This document shows, piece after piece, positions 5,829 through 10,177 of a stretch of 10,177 bases of DNA; within the stretch, counting starts at the first letter, position 1; every line of letters begins with the position of its first letter. The stretch lies in assembly GCA_021783385.1 (NCBI GenBank), contig JAJXTX010000051.1:2785-12961 (forward strand), read 5' to 3'. The notes under the pieces were generated by a model. It was not told the DNA's origin. It ran no database searches and worked only from the letters and a program-made list of their open reading frames with translations. A program made the position numbers and the translations under genes. Source of the DNA: Pseudomonadota bacterium (GTDB lineage Bacteria; Pseudomonadota; Gammaproteobacteria; Xanthomonadales; Rhodanobacteraceae).

Positions 5829-7448
5829 ATGGGGCAACTGACGGACGGGAGTCTGGGCACGGCGATCACGCGGCGGCAGCTGCTGCGCATGATCGGCCTG
5901 AGCGCGGGCGGCGCGGCGATGTATCAGGCGATGAGCAGCCTGGGCCTCGCCGCCGAATCGCCGTACGTCGGGCCGCCGCGCGTGGGAGCGGCGCCGCGCG
6001 GCGCCAGCGTGCTGGTGCTGGGGGCGGGGATCGCCGGGATGGTCGCCGCCTATGAATTGCGCAAGGCCGGCTACCGGGTGCAGGTACTGGAATACAACGC
6101 GCGCGCCGGCGGTCGCAACTGGACGCTGCGCGGTGGCGACCGTTACACCGAACTGGGTGGGGCCACTCAGGAGTGTCGGTTCGATCCGGGGCTTTACATC
6201 AATCCGGGACCGTGGCGGTTGCCGTATCACCACCAGGGCATCCTCGGCTACTGCAGGACGCTCGGCGTGCCGCTGGAATCGTTTGTGCAGGTCAATTACA
6301 ACGCCTACCTGCACGACAGCCACGCGTTCGGCGGCAAACCCCAGCGCTTCCGCGCAGTCAAGGCCGACTATCAGGGCCAGGTGGCCGAGCTGCTGGCCAA
6401 GGCCACCCGCGGTGGCCAGCTCGACGCGGCGGTCAGCCGCGAGGATCAGGAGAAGCTGCTGCAGTCGCTGCGCCACTGGGGCGCGCTGGACCAGAACTAC
6501 GCCTATGCGAAGGGTGAGCTGTCCGGCACCCGGCGCGGCTTCGACAAGGACCCCGGCGGTGGCCTCGGCGCGCGACCGGTGTTCTCGCAGCCGGTGCGGC
6601 TGGCCGAGCTGCTGCATTCCCAACTGTGGGCGAGCCTGCCGCTGGGCGACAACTACGAGATGCAGACCACGCTGTTCCAGCCGGTGGGTGGCATGGGGCG
6701 GATCGGCGAGGCGTTCGCGCGCGAGCTGGGCGCACTGATCCGCTACAACGCCAAGGTGGTGGCGATCGAGCAGGACGAACGCGGTGTCAGCGCCACCTTC
6801 GAGGACACCAGCGTGCCCGGCAGCCGCCATGCCGCGCGCGCCGACTGGTGCGTGTGCACCATCCCGCTGTCGATCCTGGGCCAGATTCCGATCAACGTGG
6901 GCGCGCCGATGGCCGCAGCGATCGCCGCCGTGCCGTATGCGGCGTCGGTCAAGGTCGGCCTGCAGTTCAAGCGCCGTTTCTGGGAAGAGGACGAGCAGAT
7001 CTACGGCGGCATCAGCTATACCGATCTGCCGATCGGCAACATCAGCTACCCCAGCAGCGGCTATTTCAGCGGCGGCAAGGGTGTGTTGCTGGGCGCCTAC
7101 ATGTGGGGTCTGGACGCCACCGAGTTCACCGCGATGACGCCGCCGCAGCGGATCAGCAAGGCGGTGGAATACGGCAGCCGGATCCACCCGCAGTACCGCA
7201 AGGAGTTTGAACATGGCGTCGCCGTGGCGTGGCACCGCTCGCCGTTCACGCTGGGCTGTTTCGGCATGTGGACGGAAGAAGCGCGTGCCCGCCACTACGA
7301 CAACCTGTGCCGCTTCGACGGCCGCATCGTGCTGGCCGGCGAGCATGCCTCCTACCTGCCGGCCTGGCAGGAAGGCGCGGTGACCTCCGCGCTGGACGCG
7401 ATCGGCCGGTTGCACCAGCGCGCCATGGCCAGTGGAGCCACCGCATGA
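5829..7448 (+). CDS. Tat-exported FAD amine oxidase family protein, L-amino-acid oxidase/dehydrogenase-like
   Basis: 539 residues from ATG 5829, preceded by a G-rich site (GGGGG near 5817). The N-terminus has a twin-arginine motif, T-R-R-Q-L-L-R (Arg15-Arg16), then a mildly hydrophobic stretch and a plausible cleavage near A-A-E-S (41-44), so it is probably exported folded with FAD. The mature part starts with the FAD fold: V-L-G-A-G-I-A-G-M (63-71), Glu88 for the ribose, and A-R-A-G-G-R (91-96). I-N-P-G-P-W-R-L-P (124-132) resembles the G-P-M-R-L-P of snake-venom L-amino-acid oxidase, where Arg90 holds the substrate carboxylate; here it would be Arg130. R-R-F-W-E-E-D, T-D-L-P and L-A-G-E-H-A-S-Y-L-P-A-W (502-513) also follow that family. 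The likely reaction is oxidation of an amino acid or amine to the imine. Its stop overlaps the start of a cytochrome c gene (ATGA), suggesting the cytochrome, rather than oxygen, takes the electrons. An upstream in-frame ATG (5748) would bury the signal and is less likely. Substrate unknown. Confidence 0.85.
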   Translation: MGQLTDGSLGTAITRRQLLRMIGLSAGGAAMYQAMSSLGLAAESPYVGPPRVGAAPRGASVLVLGAGIAGMVAAYELRKAGYRVQVLEYNARAGGRNWTLRGGDRYTELGGATQECRFDPGLYINPGPWRLPYHHQGILGYCRTLGVPLESFVQVNYNAYLHDSHAFGGKPQRFRAVKADYQGQVAELLAKATRGGQLDAAVSREDQEKLLQSLRHWGALDQNYAYAKGELSGTRRGFDKDPGGGLGARPVFSQPVRLAELLHSQLWASLPLGDNYEMQTTLFQPVGGMGRIGEAFARELGALIRYNAKVVAIEQDERGVSATFEDTSVPGSRHAARADWCVCTIPLSILGQIPINVGAPMAAAIAAVPYAASVKVGLQFKRRFWEEDEQIYGGISYTDLPIGNISYPSSGYFSGGKGVLLGAYMWGLDATEFTAMTPPQRISKAVEYGSRIHPQYRKEFEHGVAVAWHRSPFTLGCFGMWTEEARARHYDNLCRFDGRIVLAGEHASYLPAWQEGAVTSALDAIGRLHQRAMASGATA

Positions 7449-7897
7449 AAAGCAAAATGCGCATGAAGCAACCCGCCAGCCTGCTGCTCACGCTGGCCAG
7501 CCTGCTGTCAGCCGGCATGGTGCATGCCGACAACGCCGGCGCGCATGCGCCCGGCGTGCTGCAAACGCGCGACGGCGGCCAGGTCTACCGGCAGATCTGC
7601 CAGGGCTGCCACATGCCCGACGGGCGCGGCGCCAGCGGTGCAGGCCACTATCCGGCTCTCGCCGGCAACCCTACCGTGGCCTCGTCGCGCTACATGGCGC
7701 TGACCATCCTGCAGGGCCGCCGCAACATGCCGTCGTTCGAACCGCGGCCGTCCGACGAGGCGTTCTTCGTGCCGGCCTCGCTGACTGACCAGCAGGTGGC
7801 CGCCGTGATCAACTACGTCCGCACGCATTTCGGCAACCACTACCGCGATGCCATCAGCACCGCCGAGGTGCAGGCACTGCATCAGGCCAGCCGCTGA
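7445..7897 (+). CDS. Exported monohaem cytochrome c
   Basis: 150 residues. A Sec signal peptide is clear: basic start (M-K-S-K-M-R-M-K), hydrophobic core L-L-L-T-L-A-S-L-L-S-A and a probable cleavage after V-H-A (28). One haem-binding motif C-Q-G-C-H (52-56) lies in a typical class I setting (G-Q-V-Y-R-Q-I-C-Q-G-C-H-M-P-D-G-R-G). Met95 in R-N-M-P-S-F is the likely sixth ligand. The C-terminal helix L-T-D-Q-Q-V-A-A-V-I-N-Y-V-R is the usual end of this fold. Its ATG overlaps the stop of the flavoenzyme gene by four bases (ATGA), so the two are translationally coupled and probably made in fixed ratio. The simplest reading is a dedicated periplasmic electron acceptor for that flavoenzyme, passing electrons on to the respiratory chain. 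This is inferred from coupling, not shown by the sequence. Confidence 0.9.
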   Translation: MKSKMRMKQPASLLLTLASLLSAGMVHADNAGAHAPGVLQTRDGGQVYRQICQGCHMPDGRGASGAGHYPALAGNPTVASSRYMALTILQGRRNMPSFEPRPSDEAFFVPASLTDQQVAAVINYVRTHFGNHYRDAISTAEVQALHQASR

Positions 7898-7933
7898 GTG
7901 CGATCCCCGTCCGTCGACCACCGAGGAAATCCC

Positions 7934-8446
7934 ATGCGCATACGCTCCCGCTTGCTGTCGTCGCTGCTGCTGACGATTCCGCTGACCGCCGGCGCGCAGC
8001 AGGTAATCCGCCACCCGCTGCCCAACCACAGCACGTTCCCGATCTCCGCCGCGGTCGAGGTGCCGGCCGGCAGGACCATGGTGTATCTCAGCGGCATGGT
8101 GCCGCCGGTGCTCGACGCCAGGGCGCCGGGCGACAGCGTGGCCGCCTATGGCGATACGCGTGCCCAGACGGTCGGCGTGCTGAAGGCGATCGAGGCCGAG
8201 CTGAAAAGCCTGCAACTGGGCATGGGCGATGTGGTGAAGATGCAGGTGTTCCTGGTCGCGCCTCCCGCCAAGAGTGACGGGGGCAAGACCGGCAGGATGG
8301 ATTTCGCCGGATTCATGCAGGGCTACACGCAGTTCTTCGGCACCGCCGCGCAGCCGCAACTGCCGGTGCGCTCGGCGATGCAGGTGGCTGCGCTGGCCAA
8401 TCCGGGCTATCTGGTCGAGATCGAGGTGACGGCGGTGCGCCCTTAG
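7934..8446 (+). CDS. RidA (YjgF/YER057c/UK114) family protein with a signal peptide
   Basis: 170 residues. ATG 7934 has a strong ribosome-binding site, GAGGAAA at 7923-7929. RidA proteins hydrolyse reactive imines or enamines to ketones and ammonia. The family signature is present near the C-terminus: P-V-R-S-A-M-Q-V-A-A-L (144-154) followed by V-E-I-E. Arg146 is at the place of the Arg needed for imine deaminase activity in RidA-type members. Most RidA proteins are cytosolic and about 130 residues; here an extra N-terminus (MRIRSRLLSSLLLTIPLTAGA) reads as a Sec signal peptide cleaved after A-G-A (19-21). It lies 36 bases after the cytochrome c gene, third in the flavoenzyme operon. A flavin amine oxidase releases an imine, so an exported imine hydrolase next to it makes sense as its partner. 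Function assignment is inference from family and context. Confidence 0.88.
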   Translation: MRIRSRLLSSLLLTIPLTAGAQQVIRHPLPNHSTFPISAAVEVPAGRTMVYLSGMVPPVLDARAPGDSVAAYGDTRAQTVGVLKAIEAELKSLQLGMGDVVKMQVFLVAPPAKSDGGKTGRMDFAGFMQGYTQFFGTAAQPQLPVRSAMQVAALANPGYLVEIEVTAVRP

Positions 8447-8468
8447 CGCGGGGTTCGCTGCCCGGCCA

Positions 8469-8822
<354 letters not shown>

Positions 8823-8844
8823 CTATGGCCGCTGCAGGCGAGGC

Positions 8845-8860
8845 AGCACGATGCATGCCA
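8845..8860 (-). promoter_or_regulatory. Sigma-54 promoter of glnB
   Basis: Read on the minus strand, TGGCATGCATCGTGCT fits the sigma-54 consensus TGGCACG-N4-TTGCW at 10 of 12 positions. It has the diagnostic GG (8859-8858) and GC (8847-8846) exactly ten bases apart. Transcription would start near 8834, 26 bases ahead of the glnB ATG, leaving room for its GGAGAG ribosome-binding site. NtrC-like sites lie upstream at a suitable distance. Confidence 0.75.
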
Positions 8861-8912
8861 GCGCGCGCAGCGGCGCAGGCGCTGGCCGCTGCCGCTGCCA
8901 GCCTGCTGCGGG

Positions 8913-8929
8913 CGCACTAAAGCCGGGCA
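8913..8929. promoter_or_regulatory. Candidate NtrC binding site 2 (weaker)
   Basis: CGCACTAAAGCCGGGCA matches the NtrC palindrome at 8 of 12 defined positions. Its centre (8921) is 31 bases, about three helical turns, from site 1, the arrangement seen at the E. coli glnA enhancer. It lies about 87 bases upstream of the predicted glnB start. Alone it would be weak evidence; the spacing makes it worth keeping. Confidence 0.4.
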
Positions 8930-8943
8930 ATTTGCGCTGGAGT

Positions 8944-8960
8944 TGCCCGATCATGGTGCG
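8944..8960. promoter_or_regulatory. Candidate NtrC binding site 1
   Basis: TGCCCGATCATGGTGCG matches the NtrC palindrome TGCACC-N5-GGTGCA at 9 of 12 defined positions. Its centre (8952) is about 118 bases upstream of the predicted sigma-54 start, within the usual enhancer range. It also lies 13 bases from the -35 box of the divergent suf promoter. Confidence 0.55.
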
Positions 8961-8973
8961 CGATGCGCTTGCA

Positions 8974-9002
8974 TTGACCGCGGTCGGACGAATCAGTACC
9001 AT
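8974..9002 (+). promoter_or_regulatory. Sigma-70-type promoter of the suf operon
   Basis: TTGACC (8974-8979, 5 of 6) and TACCAT (8997-9002, 4 of 6) are separated by the ideal 17 bases. Transcription would start near 9009, about 32 bases before the regulator's ATG. The -35 box overlaps a perfect ten-base palindrome, GACCGCGGTC (8976-8985), and the -10 box lies inside the larger imperfect palindrome at 8991-9015. Confidence 0.65.
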
Positions 9003-9015
9003 TTTAGTCCCGATT
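8991..9015. promoter_or_regulatory. Probable Rrf2-type operator over the suf promoter
   Basis: An imperfect 25-base dyad: arms AATCnGnACnA and TnGTnCnGATT are symmetric at 8 of 12 base pairs around position 9003. It covers the -10 box and start site of the suf promoter, where a repressor would block polymerase. Length and A/T-rich centre resemble IscR-type operators, though the bases do not match the E. coli type 1 site well. The adjacent Rrf2 gene is the obvious ligand. Confidence 0.5.
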
Positions 9016-9040
9016 CAAGCCATGCAGGCCCGTGCGCCGT

Positions 9041-9475
9041 ATGCTCCGCGTCAGCCGACTCACCGATTACGCCACCGTGGTGATGACCTGCATCGCCGCG
9101 CATCCGCACGACGTGCTGAGCACGGTGCAGATCGCCGACGAGACGCGGCTGGAGTTGCCCACGGTGAGCAAGCTGCTGAAGGCGCTCGGCCATGCGGCGC
9201 TGGTCGAATCGTTTCGCGGCGTCAACGGCGGCTACCGGCTGGCGCGACCGGCTAGCGAAATCTCGCTGGCGGAAATCGTCGAGGCGCTGGAAGGGCCGAT
9301 CGGCATGACCGAATGCGGCGTGGCCGAGGGCCAGTGCGAGCGCGAGTCGCAGTGCGGCGTGCGCGGCAGCTGGCAGCGGATCAACCACGTGCTGGAAAAC
9401 GCCCTGCGCGCGGTGAGCCTGGCCGACATGCTGAGGCCGGCGCCGAGCCGGCGCATCGCCGTGACCCTGACATAA
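9041..9475 (+). CDS. Rrf2-family SUF system Fe-S assembly regulator
   Basis: 144 residues from ATG 9041, which gives the family's usual start MLRVSRLTDYATVVM; a GTG at 9032 is also in frame. It belongs to the Rrf2/IscR family and looks like the SUF-associated regulator of Xanthomonads (TIGR02944-type). The winged helix-turn-helix spans about 1-65, with the recognition helix near L-P-T-V-S-K-L-L and the wing F-R-G-V-N-G-G-Y-R-L. Three cysteines, C92, C99 and C105, match the [2Fe-2S] ligands of IscR (92, 98, 104), so it probably senses Fe-S cluster supply. At the place of IscR Glu43, which sets DNA-site discrimination, I read Ser43. It is the first gene of the operon, 37 bases before sufB, and likely represses its own promoter through the palindrome at 8991-9015. 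Confidence 0.92.
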   Translation: MLRVSRLTDYATVVMTCIAAHPHDVLSTVQIADETRLELPTVSKLLKALGHAALVESFRGVNGGYRLARPASEISLAEIVEALEGPIGMTECGVAEGQCERESQCGVRGSWQRINHVLENALRAVSLADMLRPAPSRRIAVTLT

Positions 9476-9512
9476 CCGCGCAGACCCGACGTACCGCCGA
9501 GGCCGCCACCGG

Positions 9513-10177
9513 ATGAACCAGACCATGACCAGCGACAGCAGCAGCGCGCTGCGCGACAACGCCGAGGTCGCCGAGGCGCTCGGTCGCGGCTACGCGGCCG
9601 GCTTCGTCACCGACATCGAGATGACCAGCCTGCCGCCGGGCCTGAGCGAGGACATCATCCGCCAGCTCTCCGCGATCAAGCGCGAGCCGGAGTGGATGAC
9701 GCAGTGGCGGCTCGAGGCCTACCGCCACTGGCTGACCATGCCGACGCCGGACTGGGCCAGGCTGAAGATCGACCCGATCGACTACCAGGCGCTGAGCTAC
9801 TACGCCGCGCCCAAGGCCGGCCTGAAGTCGCTGGACGAGGTCGATCCGAAACTGCTGGAGACGTACGAGAAGCTCGGTGTGCCGCTGCACGAGCGCGCGC
9901 GGCTGGCCGGCGTGGCGGTGGATGCGGTGTTCGATTCGGTCTCGGTCGGCACCACCTTCCGCAAGGAGCTGGCGGCGGCCGGGGTGATCTTCTGCTCGAT
10001 GAGCGAGGCGATCCGCGAACATCCCGAGCTGGTGCGGCAATACCTGGGCAGTGTGGTGCCCACTGGCGACAACTTCTTCGCCGCGCTGAACTCGGCCGTG
10101 TTCAGCGACGGCAGCTTCGTGTTCATCCCGAAGGGCGTGCGCTGCCCGATGGAGCTGAGCACCTACTTCCGCATCAA
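9513..10177 (+). CDS. sufB: Fe-S cluster assembly scaffold protein SufB, N-terminal part
   Basis: Partial: open to the window's end, 221 complete codons of a protein normally about 480-500 long. SufB is the core of the SufBC2D scaffold that builds Fe-S clusters under stress or iron shortage. I-K-R-E-P-E-W-M (about 55-62), Y-x-A-L-S-Y-Y-A-A-P-K, V-F-D-S-V-S-V-G-T-T-F-R, G-V-I-F-C-S-M-S-E-A-I and N-F-F-A-A-L-N-S-A-V are typical of the family, ending in F-I-P-K-G-V-R-C-P-M-E-L-S-T-Y-F-R-I. The short Cys-rich insert (C-G-N-C-D-D-T-C) that follows S-Y-Y-S-A-P in E. coli SufB is absent, replaced by K-A-G-L-K-S-L-D. ATG 9513 has a modest GAGG ten bases upstream; a second ATG at 9525 is possible. It follows the SUF regulator by 37 bases, and sufC, sufD and sufS are expected beyond the edge. 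Confidence 0.95.
   Translation, partial: MNQTMTSDSSSALRDNAEVAEALGRGYAAGFVTDIEMTSLPPGLSEDIIRQLSAIKREPEWMTQWRLEAYRHWLTMPTPDWARLKIDPIDYQALSYYAAPKAGLKSLDEVDPKLLETYEKLGVPLHERARLAGVAVDAVFDSVSVGTTFRKELAAAGVIFCSMSEAIREHPELVRQYLGSVVPTGDNFFAALNSAVFSDGSFVFIPKGVRCPMELSTYFRI

Noticed and set aside
5982..6000. GTGGGAGCGGCGCCGCGCG as another REP arm
   Set aside because: It lies inside the flavoenzyme coding sequence, encodes the plausible linker V-G-A-A-P-R-G, and has no inverted partner nearby.
5661..7415. A 584-codon minus-strand ORF across the flavoenzyme gene
   Set aside because: Antisense shadow of a gene with clear FAD-binding motifs; composition typical of GC-rich opposite-strand frames.
8447..8468. 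A shared terminator between the RidA gene and glnB
   Set aside because: Only 22 bases, with no stem followed by a T-run on either strand.

Overview
The window is GC-rich, densely coded bacterial chromosome. It looks like a gammaproteobacterium of the Xanthomonadales/Lysobacterales, probably Rhodanobacteraceae (Rhodanobacter/Dyella-like). The support is the tgt-yajC-secD-secF order, the Xanthomonad-type SUF regulator directly in front of sufB, an AmgK/MurU cell-wall recycling pair, and a REP doublet with a GTGGGAGCGACTTC-type arm common in this group. The taxon is an inference from gene content; no search was run.

Layout. (1) 1-3752, plus strand: the 3' end of tgt, then yajC, secD and secF, the accessory part of the Sec translocon. 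The set ends in a strong intrinsic terminator (3773-3800). The yajC-secD and secD-secF gaps carry a repeated stem-loop with an ANGGAN hexaloop, the shape of a CsrA/RsmA binding site. (2) 3811-3894: a REP doublet. (3) 3904-5630, minus strand: amgK and murU with an ATGA overlap, the MurNAc salvage route to UDP-MurNAc that bypasses the fosfomycin-sensitive step. (4) 5829-8446, plus strand: a three-gene operon of a Tat-exported L-amino-acid-oxidase-like flavoenzyme, a Sec-exported monohaem cytochrome c, and a RidA protein with its own signal peptide. Together these read as a periplasmic amino-acid (or amine) dehydrogenase that passes electrons to a cytochrome and has its own imine hydrolase. (5) 8469-8807, minus strand: glnB (PII), preceded by a good sigma-54 promoter and two NtrC-like sites about three helical turns apart. 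(6) 9041 to the end, plus strand: an Rrf2-family [2Fe-2S] regulator and the start of sufB, driven by a sigma-70-type promoter whose -10 box lies inside a 25-bp imperfect palindrome, probably the regulator's own operator.

Most genes are conserved housekeeping functions. The least described parts are the flavoenzyme/cytochrome c/exported RidA operon, the repeated GGA-loop hairpins in the sec leaders, and the compact divergent glnB-suf control region, where nitrogen and Fe-S control elements sit within about 170 bp. No rRNA, tRNA, CRISPR array or insertion sequence was seen. No gene-free stretch exceeds 300 bases; the longest (8808-9040) is filled by the divergent control region.
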